Numbered from the stretch's first letter, positions 16,579 to 26,102 are shown. The stretch: DNA of 64,000 nt from an uncultured Clostridia bacterium (GCA_945877365.1 CAMCRV010000008.1:1-64000), one strand, 5' to 3'. The notes: a model not told the origin generated them from the sequence alone. Made by a program: numbers and translations.

Positions 16579-16768
16579 GGCCCCCTTGTGTAAAGGGGGC
16601 TGTCAGCGAAGCTGACTGGGGGATTGACAACCCCTCCGGCAAAAATCAATAGATTTTTGCCACCTGATACATTTTGGTATGATTGCCACTGGCAATCATG
16701 GAGATTTTGATTCGCTGCGCGGAGCACAACCCCTTACACAGGGGAGGCTTTGGGCATCCCCACAAATA
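16579..16768. repeat. Palindromic repeat family 1, copy with about 70-bp insertion
   Basis: Starts GGCCCCCTTGTGTAAAGGGGG, then GTCAGCGAAGCTGAC and GGCAAAAATCAATAGATTTTTG. About 70 bp of foreign sequence then interrupts the final arm, before CCCCTTACACAGGGGAGG and GGGCATCCCCAC. Together with the operators and the terminator it accounts for the 16.41-16.95 kb gap; no gene is seen there. Confidence 0.85.
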
Positions 16769-16870
16769 TAGAATAGACCACCACCGCAAAAACGAACCGG
16801 GCGTGCAGCGGATGGGAAGATTACTACCAGACTAACCTCTCGTCATTGCCCGCGGGGGCATCCCCGCAAA

Positions 16871-16910
16871 AAACACAAAGGGCTGCACTTTTGTAAAAGT
16901 GCAGCCCTTT
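16871..16910 (-). terminator. Terminator of the sugar ABC operon
   Basis: Perfect stem AAAGGGCTGCACTTTT / AAAAGTGCAGCCCTTT. On the minus strand it is followed by TGTGTTTTTTG. Confidence 0.9.
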
Positions 16911-16947
16911 GCGTTTAGGGAAGGAATGAAGAAGATTGTTAAGATGA

Positions 16948-17823
16948 TTAGCCCTTCACGGCGCCCATAGCCATGCCCTTGACGAAGTCCTTCTGAACCA
17001 GAAGGGTCAGGATCACCACAGGAACCAGTGTGACCAGTGCGGAGGCAGCCATGGGACCCCATGCCAGACCACGGTCTGTGATGAAGCCTGCGATAACCAC
17101 CGGCAGGGTCTTGGACTTGTTGATGCTCAAAATCACGGCGAAGAGGAATTCGTTCCAGGTGGCCGTGAAGGTCAGAATGGCAGAGGCCACCAGACCGGGC
17201 TTGGTGATGGGAAGGATGATGTTGAAGAACCGATGGGTGAAGCCGGAGCCGTCCAGCATGGCGGATTCCTCCAGCTCATAGGGCACCTGCTCAAAGAAGC
17301 CCATCATCAGCCAGATAACCAGAGGCAGGTTGAAGCTGGTGTTCATAATAATCATGGCCAGCAGGGTGTCGATGAGCTTCAGGCTGCGCATCACCAGATA
17401 CACGGGGATGGCGGTGGCAATGGCAGGGTACATCTTCTGAACCATGAACCACAGGCCGAAGAAATTCTTGGCCTTTTTGCCCAGAGGCCCCCGCTGCACG
17501 GCATAGGCTGCCATGCTGCCGATGAGCAGAGTGATGACGGTGGTCACCACGGAAATGGTGGCGGAGTTGATGAGGTTGTTCATCAGCTGATTCTTGGTGA
17601 ACACCTCAATAAAGCTGTCCAGAGTCAACTGGCTGGGGAAGAACACCGGCGGATATGCCCGGTAATCCTGCTCCAGCTTAAAGGCACTGATGGTCAGCCA
17701 GTACAGGGGGAAGATGACAGACACAAGGCTGAACACCACCAGAATCCACTTGACATAGGGACCTGCGAAATTGCTGATGACATAGTCGGTGGAGGCAAGA
17801 TCTTTTTTTCTACGCTTTACCAT
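16948..17823 (-). CDS. Sugar ABC transporter permease, MalG/LacG type
   Basis: A 291-residue inner-membrane permease with about six spans (for example WILVVFSLVSVIFPLYWLTI near the start). The ATPase-docking EAA loop is EESAMLDGSGFTHRFFNIIL. It forms the translocation pore with the adjacent MalF-type protein. Its start overlaps the upstream permease by 7 bases, so the pair is co-translated. No ATPase is encoded here; the MsmX-type ATPase at 4.3-5.5 kb is the likely partner. The substrate, probably an oligosaccharide, is not visible from sequence. Confidence 0.92.
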   Translation of the reverse strand: MVKRRKKDLASTDYVISNFAGPYVKWILVVFSLVSVIFPLYWLTISAFKLEQDYRAYPPVFFPSQLTLDSFIEVFTKNQLMNNLINSATISVVTTVITLLIGSMAAYAVQRGPLGKKAKNFFGLWFMVQKMYPAIATAIPVYLVMRSLKLIDTLLAMIIMNTSFNLPLVIWLMMGFFEQVPYELEESAMLDGSGFTHRFFNIILPITKPGLVASAILTFTATWNEFLFAVILSINKSKTLPVVIAGFITDRGLAWGPMAASALVTLVPVVILTLLVQKDFVKGMAMGAVKG

Positions 17824-18710
17824 ACATTGTCCTCCTCCTTCTTTCTCAGATTCAGGAAGAACAGGGTAATCAGCGCCATGACCAGCACGAAGACGATGGC
17901 CAGTGCTGCGGCATAGCCGGCGTCATAGTATTTCAGACCCTGCTTGTAGATAAAGTTGGGCAGCATTTCGGTGGCAGTGCCGGGGCCGCCGTTGGTCATA
18001 ACATAAATGGTGTCAAACACCTTAAAGGCGTCGGTGAAGCGCATCATCACCACAATGACCAGCACCGGCTTGATCAGGGGAAGCACGATCTTCCAGAAGA
18101 TCTGCCGGGGGGTGGCACCATCCACCAGAGCGGCCTGAATGCAGTCCTGAGGCAGAGCCTTCAGACCCGCGGCACAAATCACCGTGACCCATGGGGTCAG
18201 CTGCCAGACATTCACCAGCAGCACGGAGATTTTGGCCATGGTGGGGTCCGCCAGCCATTGGACAGGATCGACGCCGAAAAAGCTGAGGAAATAGTTGATC
18301 ACACCGGTAGAGGCGTCAAGCATCATGCGCCACATGGTACCAATGGCCACCGGAGCCATAATCATGGGAATCATAAAGATGGAGGTAGCCACCCGGGACC
18401 ACATACTGTCCGAGCAGATGACCATGGCCACCATCAGACCCAGTACGACCTCCAATGCCACGGAGATACAGGCGAACACAATGGTGTTCCAGGTGCTGAC
18501 ATGGAGCATACTGTCGGTAAACATTTTCAGGTAGTTTTCCAGACCCACGAAGGTGGGAGCCTGGTTGGGGAGATTCAGCTTCAGACGGAAAAAGCTGAGG
18601 TAGAAGGAATACAGCAGAGGAAACAGCGCGGTGATGCCCAGAAAAATCAGCGTCGGGGTCAGGAAGGCCCAGCACGCGAATTTGTCGCTTCTCCTTTTTT
18701 GCAGTTTCAT
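17817..18710 (-). CDS. Sugar ABC transporter permease, MalF/LacF type
   Basis: A 297-residue permease with an N-terminal span FACWAFLTPTLIFLGITALF and about five more. The EAA loop is AALVDGATPRQIFWKIVLPL. The start was set at the ATG (protein MKLQKRRSDKF) because AAAGGTGG lies 8 bases upstream; a GTG four codons earlier would overlap that site. It partners the MalG-type permease and receives sugar from the lipoprotein encoded upstream. Confidence 0.92.
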   Translation of the reverse strand: MKLQKRRSDKFACWAFLTPTLIFLGITALFPLLYSFYLSFFRLKLNLPNQAPTFVGLENYLKMFTDSMLHVSTWNTIVFACISVALEVVLGLMVAMVICSDSMWSRVATSIFMIPMIMAPVAIGTMWRMMLDASTGVINYFLSFFGVDPVQWLADPTMAKISVLLVNVWQLTPWVTVICAAGLKALPQDCIQAALVDGATPRQIFWKIVLPLIKPVLVIVVMMRFTDAFKVFDTIYVMTNGGPGTATEMLPNFIYKQGLKYYDAGYAAALAIVFVLVMALITLFFLNLRKKEEDNVW

Positions 18711-18804
18711 AGGCAAATCCACCTTTCGGCATTAGGATCGCAGGGTATTTAAGAGTCCGGCCGGAGAGGGGAACTCTCCGGCCGGAAAAATGAGAGGTCA
18801 GATA

Positions 18805-20106
18805 TTAGTGGTTGTAGTTCTTGATGCCGGCCTCGGGAGGAGAGTTCTTCAGAGCGGCAGTCAGAGCTTCATCCAGCTGCTTAACGGCCTCTTCCAGATC
18901 GATCTGGTCGGACAGGTAAGCACCCACGATGGTGTTGATCATAGAGTCGGCCTCGACGGATGCGGGGATACGCCACCACATATTGGCGGTGTCCAGAGCG
19001 TCGCGGACAGCCTTCTGAGAGGCCATCTTCTCCTGCTCCCAGAATGCCTTCCGGGGAGACAGAATGCCGTGGTCGTCATAGAACTTGTTCTGCATATCGT
19101 AGCTGGTGTACATCTTGACCCACTCCCAGGCCAGATCCTTGTTGTCGGAGCCGGCGGGGATAGCCACATCCCATGCAGACAGCAGGGTCAGACCGGTCTT
19201 TTCAGCAGGCAGCACATCCAGAGCCCACTTGCCCACGATCTTGGACTTTTCGGGGTTGTCGCCGTTCTGAACAATACCCAGAGAGGGCCAGGTCTCACAG
19301 ACGGCAGCCTTGCCGTCCAGGAAGGCCTGAATGGACTCGTCAACGCCCCATGCCAGGTTGGCGGGATCGGAGACATCCTTCAGAGCGTACAGGTGCTCCA
19401 GAGCAGCGCGGGTCTCGGGGCAGTCGATGGTGACATTCCAGTCCTCGTCGGCCCAGTTGCCGCCCATGGACCACAGAACATAGTCGAACACGCCGCCCAG
19501 CTGGCCGCTGAGCTCGGAAACGGTAACGCCGTACAGGCCGTTGGCAGGATCGTTCACCTTAGCCAGAGCCTCACGGTACTCCTCCCAGGTGTCGGGGATG
19601 CCGTTGGGCAGCAGGTCGGTGCGGTAAGCAAAGGTCTGGGGAGTGGAGGCGTTGGGGATACCGATGATGGTGCCCTGCCAGTCGCCGCAGTTAGCCAGAA
19701 CATTGTCGATCCACACGCTCATGTCGTAGTTGTCCCGGGCGATGTAATCGGTCAGGGGCTCCAGGAAGGGGGCGAACTCGCCGTCCCACTGAGAGGCCAC
19801 ATCGATGACATCATAGGAGCCGGTGCCGGAGGTCAGATCCAGCAGAGCCTTCTCATGCAGGGTCAGGTAGGGATAGTCCACAACCTCGACCTTTGCACCG
19901 GTGGCTGCCTCGAATTCGGGAACCATGGCGCGGGCTGCATCGGCGTAAACACCGGACATATACAGGACAGTCAGGGTCTTGCCTGCATAGGGCAGGCCGC
20001 CCTCTGCCTTGGGGGTCTCTGCTGCGGGGGCGCTGCCGCTGCCGCCGCAGGCGGTCATGCCGAGAACCATGACCAGAGCCAGAACAATCGCAATCAATCG
20101 TTTCAT
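18805..20106 (-). CDS. Extracellular sugar-binding lipoprotein of an ABC importer
   Basis: A 433-residue family 1 solute-binding protein. The signal peptide MKRLIAIVLALVMVLGMTAC ends in a lipobox with Cys at 20, so it is lipid-anchored outside the membrane. The mature protein has the expected pattern (TLTVLYMSGVYADAARAMV, NPANLAWG-type stretches, FLDGKAAVCETWPS, and WAL-DVLPAEKTGLTLLSAWD). The start was placed 24 codons inside the longest frame, directly after AGGAGGAAAAACA. It is the first gene of the importer operon and the most likely to be induced by sugar through the divergent ROK regulator. Confidence 0.93.
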   Translation of the reverse strand: MKRLIAIVLALVMVLGMTACGGSGSAPAAETPKAEGGLPYAGKTLTVLYMSGVYADAARAMVPEFEAATGAKVEVVDYPYLTLHEKALLDLTSGTGSYDVIDVASQWDGEFAPFLEPLTDYIARDNYDMSVWIDNVLANCGDWQGTIIGIPNASTPQTFAYRTDLLPNGIPDTWEEYREALAKVNDPANGLYGVTVSELSGQLGGVFDYVLWSMGGNWADEDWNVTIDCPETRAALEHLYALKDVSDPANLAWGVDESIQAFLDGKAAVCETWPSLGIVQNGDNPEKSKIVGKWALDVLPAEKTGLTLLSAWDVAIPAGSDNKDLAWEWVKMYTSYDMQNKFYDDHGILSPRKAFWEQEKMASQKAVRDALDTANMWWRIPASVEADSMINTIVGAYLSDQIDLEEAVKQLDEALTAALKNSPPEAGIKNYNH

Positions 20107-20191
20107 TGTTTTTCCTCCTGTTGTTATTTTTGCCGCTGATTTCGGCGGAATTTTCCTGCTTTCGTTGATAATATTCAATTACTAACAGGAT

Positions 20192-20243
20192 AAGTTTATT
20201 TTACATATAGATTCAGAGAAAGTCAACTGTTGTATTTATACAA
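20192..20243 (-). promoter_or_regulatory. Promoter of the sugar importer operon with upstream palindrome
   Basis: On the minus strand, TTGACT (20226-20221) and TAAAAT with a 17-base spacer. Immediately upstream is the perfect dyad TTGTAT-TT-ATACAA at 20230-20243. The dyad lies between the divergent importer operon and ROK gene, so it is a good candidate operator for the ROK protein; this is inferred. Confidence 0.65.
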
Positions 20244-20317
20244 TATGTTCCAGTGTTTTTGTGCACATCGACTGACGAAAATTGCAAACACAGGAGGAGA
20301 AAACCCGGATTCCCCTC

Positions 20318-20367
20318 TTGCATTTTGCAACGAGGTTGGTTATACTGTATTCATAACCTCGGAGGTT
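20318..20367 (+). promoter_or_regulatory. Promoter and leader hairpin of the ROK regulator gene
   Basis: TTGCAT at 20318, 17-base spacer, TATACT at 20341. The ribosome site lies inside a small dyad AACCTC-G-GAGGTT (20355-20367), so it could be masked by pairing. The transcript would have a leader of only about 20 bases. Confidence 0.6.
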
Positions 20368-20370
20368 GAA

Positions 20371-21549
20371 ATGATGAAACAGGCACTGAACGCAACGGAC
20401 ATCAAACGACAGAACCAGCGGCTGATTCTGGACGCTGTTTTCCGCAGCGGCTCCACATCCCGCAGCCAGCTGTCCAAGGAGCTGTCCCTGAGCAAGCCGG
20501 CAATTTCCGACAATCTGACGGAGCTGCTGGAGGCCGGAATTGTGCGGGAATCCGGGGAAAGCTCCCCCAGCCCCTCCGGCGGGCGGAAGTCCATTCTGCT
20601 CCAGCCCAACGGGAACCACCGCTATATTCTTGCCATCAATCTGAACTTTTCCCATCCCTTCCTTGCGCTGGGAAATCTGACGGGGGACATTTTGCAGTCC
20701 ATGGATTTTTCCGTCCCCCCGGGCTCCTCCACGGAGAATTCGGTGGAGCTTCTGCGGGGGCAGGTGCGCACCATGCTGGACGCACTGGGACAGGAACGGG
20801 AGAAGGTCTACTGCATTGGCGTGGCGGCCCCCGGCACCTTTGACGAACAGGGAAATCTGAGCTCCTATAACCCCGACTGCAACGGCCCCATGTGGTGGCA
20901 GGTGGATGTCCGCAGCCTGCTTCAGCAGGAGTTTGGCCTTCCGGTACTGATGTATAACGATGTCAAGGCAGCCACTCTGGGAGAGTGGACCAAGGGAGAG
21001 GCGTGCAATGTGAAGAACCTGTTCTACCTCAGCGTGGGTCTTGGCATCGGCTCGGGAATCATCCTGAATAATGCCCTGCTGATGGGCGAGCAGTTTGACG
21101 CCGGAGAGATCTATGACTATATTGACCCGGCGGCGGCCATGGCAGGCTTCAATCTGGAAAGCACCATCTGCCTGAATTATCTGAAGGACAGCTGCTTCCG
21201 GGCCAGACATCCGGCCTTCCCGGTGCGGCAGGAGATCCATCTGAAGGATATTGTCAGGGTTTACCAAGGCGGCGACCCGGTGGTGGTGGAGATTGTGGAC
21301 AGGATTTGCAGCCGTCTGGCAGTGGTGAGCTTCAACTGCATGAATCTGCTGTCCGCCCGGAACATGGTGTTCGGCGGAGAGTACACCCCCTTCGGAGACT
21401 GCTTCATCCGGCATTTGCAGCGGCTGTATCTGCATGCCCGGCGGCCGGTGCCCAGAGTGATGATTTCCAGACTGGGGAAAATGGCCGGTATATACGGCGT
21501 GCTGTATCTGGCCAAGGAGAAATATTTTCAGGAATTCTGTAACCGTTAG
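20371..21549 (+). CDS. ROK-family transcriptional regulator (NagC/XylR type)
   Basis: A 392-residue regulator with an N-terminal winged HTH (ATDIKRQNQRLILDAVFRSG and SRSQLSKELSLSKPAISDNL) and a C-terminal sugar-kinase-like ROK domain. The latter shows the ATP-loop-like VGLGIGSGIILNN and YNDVKAATLGEWTKG. The usual ROK zinc motif (CxCGxxGC) is not seen; around residue 270 the sequence is MAGFNLESTICLNYL. Zinc binding may therefore be absent. It is divergent from the sugar ABC operon and probably controls it. GGAGG lies 5 bases before the chosen ATG. Confidence 0.9.
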   Translation: MMKQALNATDIKRQNQRLILDAVFRSGSTSRSQLSKELSLSKPAISDNLTELLEAGIVRESGESSPSPSGGRKSILLQPNGNHRYILAINLNFSHPFLALGNLTGDILQSMDFSVPPGSSTENSVELLRGQVRTMLDALGQEREKVYCIGVAAPGTFDEQGNLSSYNPDCNGPMWWQVDVRSLLQQEFGLPVLMYNDVKAATLGEWTKGEACNVKNLFYLSVGLGIGSGIILNNALLMGEQFDAGEIYDYIDPAAAMAGFNLESTICLNYLKDSCFRARHPAFPVRQEIHLKDIVRVYQGGDPVVVEIVDRICSRLAVVSFNCMNLLSARNMVFGGEYTPFGDCFIRHLQRLYLHARRPVPRVMISRLGKMAGIYGVLYLAKEKYFQEFCNR

Positions 21550-21576
21550 TTCATCTTGCTTTAAGGAGGCAATGGT

Positions 21577-22230
21577 ATGAAAAAACACATTTTATGCATC
21601 GGTGATTCCAACACCCACGGCTACTGCGCCGACCCTGCGGACTGCGCCGACGGCGGCATCCGCTTCAACGAGGACGAGCGCTGGACCTGTCTGCTGCAAA
21701 AAGCGCTGGGGGAGGAATACCTTGTGACGGAGGAGGGGCTTTCCGGCCGGACTACCGTCTTCGCAGACCCCATCAATGAGAACATGGATCTGCTGCCTTA
21801 CCTGTACGCCCTGCTGAAGAGCCATGAGTATATCGATCTGCTGGTGATCATGCTGGGCACCAACGACACCAAGCAGCGGCTGGGAGCCTCGGCGTGGACT
21901 ATCTCCAAGGGTATGGAGCGTGTGGTGAAGAAGGCCATGGCAACGGATTGCTGGGCACCGGGAGCCAAGCCCAATGTGCTGATCATTGCACCTCCTCCCA
22001 TCGGCCGGGGTGTGGTAAATACCTGTGTTGCCCCGGAAATGGGAGAGGGCAGTGTGGAAAAATCCGAAAAGCTGGCTGCCTGTTATGAACAATCCGCCAA
22101 GCTGCTGGGTGTTCATTTTCTGGATGCCGCCGGGTGTGAGTTCAACACCGTGGACTTTATGCACCTGACCCGGAAGGGGCACCGCCAGCTGGCTGACCGG
22201 CTGTCCGCCCTGATTCCCACGCTGGTGTAG
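21577..22230 (+). CDS. SGNH/GDSL hydrolase (arylesterase-like)
   Basis: A 217-residue cytoplasmic SGNH hydrolase. Block I is ILCIGDSNTHGY (nucleophile Ser), block III is IMLGTNDTKQRL, and block V DFMHLTRKGH holds the catalytic Asp and His. There is no signal peptide. It follows the ROK gene with a 27-base gap and AAGGAGG, and is probably co-transcribed. Removal of acetyl or other acyl groups from an imported sugar would fit the context but is inferred. Confidence 0.9.
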   Translation: MKKHILCIGDSNTHGYCADPADCADGGIRFNEDERWTCLLQKALGEEYLVTEEGLSGRTTVFADPINENMDLLPYLYALLKSHEYIDLLVIMLGTNDTKQRLGASAWTISKGMERVVKKAMATDCWAPGAKPNVLIIAPPPIGRGVVNTCVAPEMGEGSVEKSEKLAACYEQSAKLLGVHFLDAAGCEFNTVDFMHLTRKGHRQLADRLSALIPTLV

Positions 22231-22238
22231 AAATTGGA

Positions 22239-22283
22239 AGAGCCTGTATTCTGCGCATTTTCGGCAGAATACAGGCTCTTTTG
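22239..22283 (+). terminator. Terminator of the ROK-SGNH operon
   Basis: Stem AGAGCCTGTATTCTG / CAGAATACAGGCTCT with TTTT after it. Confidence 0.88.
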
Positions 22284-22389
22284 CAGGCGGACAGAATGCA
22301 GGAAAACGAGACTTTTCAGATTCTGCCTGCCGTGATATAATAATTCGTACATATCAGCTCAAGGCAGCAAAGCGACAAATTGGAATTTG

Positions 22390-22511
22390 TGGGGCTGCCC
22401 AAAGCCTCCCCTGTGTAAGGGGAGGTGGCAAAAATCTATTGATTTTTGCCGGAGGGGTTGTCAATCCCCCAGTCAGCTTTGCTGACAGCCCCCTTTACAC
22501 AAGGGGGCCTT
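22390..22511. repeat. Palindromic repeat family 1, gene-free copy (opposite orientation)
   Basis: GCCTCCCCTGTGTAAGGGGAGG, then GGCAAAAATCTATTGATTTTTG, GGAGGGGTTGTC joined to AATCCCCCAGTCAGC, and final CCCCCTTTACACAAGGGGG. Flanks include CAAATTGGAATTTGTGGGG and AAATTCCAATT, which also border other copies. The rest of 22.28-22.60 kb holds no gene. Confidence 0.9.
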
Positions 22512-22605
22512 TAGATCGCCAAATTCCAATTTCTCAATCAGCTGCGCACAGCCGATAAGCATTATTTTTGAATGATTCTTGAAACGGTCACAGGAGAGAC
22601 AGAAT

Positions 22606-24354
22606 ATGAAGAAGCTTTTGCCCTATCTGAAGCGGTACACCATGGAAAGCATCCTTGCGCCGCTGTTCAAGCTGCTGGAGGTCTGCATTGACCTGCTGGT
22701 GCCGCTGGTGGTGGCGCGGATGATCAACATCGGTGTGGTGAACAACGACCGGGGCTTTCTGCTCCGGTGCTTTCTGGTGCTGATTTTCATGGCACTGGTG
22801 GGATTGGCCTTCAGCATCACGGCTCAGTTTTTTGCAGCAAAAGCCAGCACCGGCTTTGCCGCGGATCTGAGGCAGGCGGTGTTTGACCACATTCAGGGCT
22901 TCTCCTTCACGGAGCTGGATACGCTGGGAGCCGACACCATGATCACCCGGCTGACGGACGACATCCATCAGGTGCAGACCGGCGTGAATCTGGGGCTTCG
23001 GCTGCTGCTGCGCAGCCCCTTCGTGGTGTTCGGTGCCATGGTGATGGCCTTTACCATCGATGTCAGCTGTGCATGGGTGTTCGCGGTGGCCATTCCGGTG
23101 CTGTTTGCGGCGGTGTTTGCCATCATGCTGGTGAGCATCCCCCTGTATCAGAAGGCGCAGAGCGGTCTGGATCGCATCACCCGGCTGACCCGGGAGAACC
23201 TGACGGGTGTTCGGGTGGTTCGGGCCTTCTGCCGGGAGGAGCACTCCGTCCGGGAGTTTGAGGAGGGAAATCAGGCGCTGACCCGGCTCAATGAGTTTGT
23301 GGGCAGAATTTCCGCCCTGCTGAATCCCGTCACCTATGTGCTCATCAATATCGCGGCAGTCTGGCTCATCCACCGGGGGGCTTTGCAGGTCAGCGTCGGC
23401 AGAATCGCACAGGGTGATGTGGTGGCTCTGAACAACTATATGCTTCAGATCATTGCAGAGCTGATCAAGCTGGCCTCCCTGATTATCACCCTGACCAAGT
23501 CCCTGGCCTGCGCCGGGCGTGTCAGCAGCGTGCTGGCACAGAAAGCCACCATGGATTACCCGGAAGAAACGGCAATTTCCCGGGAAAACCGGTCTGCCGC
23601 TGCCCTTCGGTTCGACCATGTCACATTTACCTATCAGAATGCCGGCGCCCCCAGCCTGTGTGACATCAGCTTTCAGGCACTCCGGGGTCAGACCATCGGC
23701 ATTATCGGCGGCACCGGCAGCGGCAAATCCACCCTGGTGAGCCTGATACCCCGGTTCTATGACCCCCAGCAGGGCAGCGTCTCGCTGGATGGTGTGGATG
23801 TCCGCAGCTACACCCGGAAGGCGCTGTGCGAAAAAGTCGGGGTGGTGCAGCAGCGATCTGTGCTGTTTCAGGACAGCATCCGGGACAACCTCCGCTGGGG
23901 CAAAGAGAATGCCTCTGACGAAGAGCTCTGGGAGGCGCTGGAAAAGGCACAGGCTAAGGAAATCGTGGAGGCCAAGCCTGGCACGCTGGACTTCCGGCTG
24001 GAGCAGGGAGGCCGGAATCTCTCCGGCGGTCAGAAGCAGCGGCTTTCCATCGCCCGTGCGCTGGTGAAAAAGCCGGAGATTCTGATTCTGGACGACAGCT
24101 CCAGCGCGCTGGACTTTGCCACGGACGCTGCCCTTCGCAAATCCATCCGCAGCCTTGGCTATCCGGTGACCACCTTTCTGGTGTCCCAGCGGATCGCCTG
24201 TATCCGGCAGGCGGATCAGATTCTGGTGCTGGACAACGGGCACCTTGCCGGCTGCGGAACCCACGAGGAGCTGCTGGAAAGCTGCGCCCTGTATCAGGAA
24301 ATCTACGACTCCCAGTTCCCGGGAGAGGGACGGAAGGAGGGAAATGCGCAATGA
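22606..24354 (+). CDS. ABC exporter half-transporter, subunit 1 (degenerate catalytic site)
   Basis: A 582-residue type I exporter half: six membrane spans (residues 1-310) and a nucleotide-binding domain. Walker A is GGTGSGKST, the signature is LSGGQKQRLSIARAL, and Walker B is ILILDDSSSALD. The residue after Walker B is Asp where a catalytic Glu is normal. In heterodimeric exporters this marks the subunit contributing the non-hydrolysing site. GGAGAG precedes the ATG. The stop overlaps the start of the second half (ATGA), as expected for equal production. The substrate is unknown; such pairs move peptides, lipids or drugs. Confidence 0.92.
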   Translation: MKKLLPYLKRYTMESILAPLFKLLEVCIDLLVPLVVARMINIGVVNNDRGFLLRCFLVLIFMALVGLAFSITAQFFAAKASTGFAADLRQAVFDHIQGFSFTELDTLGADTMITRLTDDIHQVQTGVNLGLRLLLRSPFVVFGAMVMAFTIDVSCAWVFAVAIPVLFAAVFAIMLVSIPLYQKAQSGLDRITRLTRENLTGVRVVRAFCREEHSVREFEEGNQALTRLNEFVGRISALLNPVTYVLINIAAVWLIHRGALQVSVGRIAQGDVVALNNYMLQIIAELIKLASLIITLTKSLACAGRVSSVLAQKATMDYPEETAISRENRSAAALRFDHVTFTYQNAGAPSLCDISFQALRGQTIGIIGGTGSGKSTLVSLIPRFYDPQQGSVSLDGVDVRSYTRKALCEKVGVVQQRSVLFQDSIRDNLRWGKENASDEELWEALEKAQAKEIVEAKPGTLDFRLEQGGRNLSGGQKQRLSIARALVKKPEILILDDSSSALDFATDAALRKSIRSLGYPVTTFLVSQRIACIRQADQILVLDNGHLAGCGTHEELLESCALYQEIYDSQFPGEGRKEGNAQ

Positions 24355-26102
24355 AAAATCAGACTGGAAAAGCGGCGGAGAACGCAAAAACCATGCAAAA
24401 GCTGTGGCAGTACATTGCCCATTTCCGGGTTTTGCTGGTTTTGAGCATACTCTTGGCTGCCGTGACGGTGGTTTTGCAGCTGTATGTTCCCATTCTGTTC
24501 GGCGATGCCATTGACTGCATCGTGGCGGAGCGCCGGGTGGATTTTCCCCGGATGTGGGTCTATCTGCGCCGGGTGCTGATGTTTGCCGCCCTTTCCGGCA
24601 TCACCGGCTGGATGATGAGCCTTCTGGGCAACCGGATGTCCTACGGCGTGGTGCGCAGCATCCGCTCTCAGGCCATCCGTCATATTCAGAAGCTCCCCCT
24701 GTCCTATCTGGATCAGCACAGCTCCGGCGACATTGTCAGCCGGATTATCGCGGATGCCGATATCCTGTCGGACGGCCTGCTGCTGGGCTTTACCCAGCTG
24801 TTTTCCGGGATGGTGACCATTGTTGTGACCCTGATTTTCATGTTCTCCCGGAATTTCCGGATCACCCTGCTGGTGATTCTCCTGACCCCTGTCAGCTTCG
24901 GGGTGGCGAAGTTCATATCCTCCCGTTCCTACGGCCTGTTCCGAAAACAAAGCGAAATCCGGGGCAGACAGACGGCGCTGATCGAGGAGATTATCGGCAA
25001 TCAGAAGGTGGTGCGCTCCTACGGCTATGAGGAAAGGGCATCCCGGCGGTTTGCGGAACTGAATGAGGATTTGCGAAAATACAGCGCCCAGGCGGTGTTT
25101 TACAGCAGCCTCACCAATCCCTCCACCCGGTTTGTCAACAGCGTGATTTATGCCGGGGTTGCTCTGGTGGGCACGCTGCTGATCCCGGCAGGGAGCTTGA
25201 CGGTGGGCGGTCTTTCCGTGATGCTGTCCTACGCCAACCAGTATATGAAGCCCTTCAACGATATCAGCTCCGTCATCACGGAGATGCAGAACGCCCTGGC
25301 CTGCGCCGCCCGGCTGTTTGCCCTGCTGGAGGAGCCGGAGGAGACCGAGGATGCACCGGGCACGCTGGAGGACATCACCGGTCATGTGGAAATTCAGAAT
25401 GTGGCCTTCAGCTATGACAAGAGCCGCAGCCTGATTGAGAACTTTAATTTGGAGGTTCAGCCCGGTATGCGGATTGCCATTGTAGGCCCCACCGGCTGCG
25501 GAAAAACCACCTTTATTAACCTCCTGATGCGTTTTTACGACACCGACAGCGGCAGCATCCGGGTGGACGGGCAGGAAATCAGAACCCTTTCCCGTCATGC
25601 CCTGCGTTCCGGCTTTGGCATGGTGCTGCAGGACACCTGGATCAAGCAGGGCACCGTCCGGGAGAACATTGCCTTCGGCAGGCCGGAGGCCACGGAGGAG
25701 GAGATCATCCGGGCGGCAAAGGAGGCCCACAGCTGGGAGTTCATTGAGCGTCTGCCCAGAGGGCTGGATACCGTCCTGTATGAGGACAGCATCAGCCAGG
25801 GGCAGAAGCAGCTGCTGTGCATCACCCGGGTGATGCTGACCCTGCCCCCCATGCTGATTCTGGACGAGGCCACCTCCAGCATCGATACCCGTACCGAGGT
25901 GCTGATTCAGCAGGCCTTTGACAAGCTGATGCAGGGTAGAACCAGCTTCGTGGTAGCCCACCGCCTTTCCACCATCCGCAACGCCTCCCGGATTCTGGTG
26001 ATGAAAGAGGGGAAAATCATCGAGCAGGGCACCCATGGGGAGCTTCTGGCAAAGGGTGGCTTCTACACCACCCTCTACAACAGCCAGTTCCAGCAGGCAT
26101 AA
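24351..26102 (+). CDS. ABC exporter half-transporter, subunit 2
   Basis: A 583-residue partner of the preceding half. It has six spans, Walker A GPTGCGKTT, a deviating signature ISQGQKQLLCITR (SQGQ in place of SGGQ), and Walker B MLILDEATSSIDTRTE with the catalytic Glu present. The complementary defects of the two subunits (Asp at site 1 in the first, altered signature in this one) fit one canonical and one degenerate ATP site per heterodimer. A terminator follows 90 bases downstream. Confidence 0.92.
   Translation: MKNQTGKAAENAKTMQKLWQYIAHFRVLLVLSILLAAVTVVLQLYVPILFGDAIDCIVAERRVDFPRMWVYLRRVLMFAALSGITGWMMSLLGNRMSYGVVRSIRSQAIRHIQKLPLSYLDQHSSGDIVSRIIADADILSDGLLLGFTQLFSGMVTIVVTLIFMFSRNFRITLLVILLTPVSFGVAKFISSRSYGLFRKQSEIRGRQTALIEEIIGNQKVVRSYGYEERASRRFAELNEDLRKYSAQAVFYSSLTNPSTRFVNSVIYAGVALVGTLLIPAGSLTVGGLSVMLSYANQYMKPFNDISSVITEMQNALACAARLFALLEEPEETEDAPGTLEDITGHVEIQNVAFSYDKSRSLIENFNLEVQPGMRIAIVGPTGCGKTTFINLLMRFYDTDSGSIRVDGQEIRTLSRHALRSGFGMVLQDTWIKQGTVRENIAFGRPEATEEEIIRAAKEAHSWEFIERLPRGLDTVLYEDSISQGQKQLLCITRVMLTLPPMLILDEATSSIDTRTEVLIQQAFDKLMQGRTSFVVAHRLSTIRNASRILVMKEGKIIEQGTHGELLAKGGFYTTLYNSQFQQA

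Noticed and set aside
16464-16727. Minus-strand 87-codon frame
   Set aside because: Lies over the BlaI operators and a palindromic repeat; no coding character.
22606-26102. DDSSSALD and SQGQ motifs taken as inactivating mutations in the ABC exporter
   Set aside because: They are complementary between the two subunits, as is normal for heterodimeric exporters.
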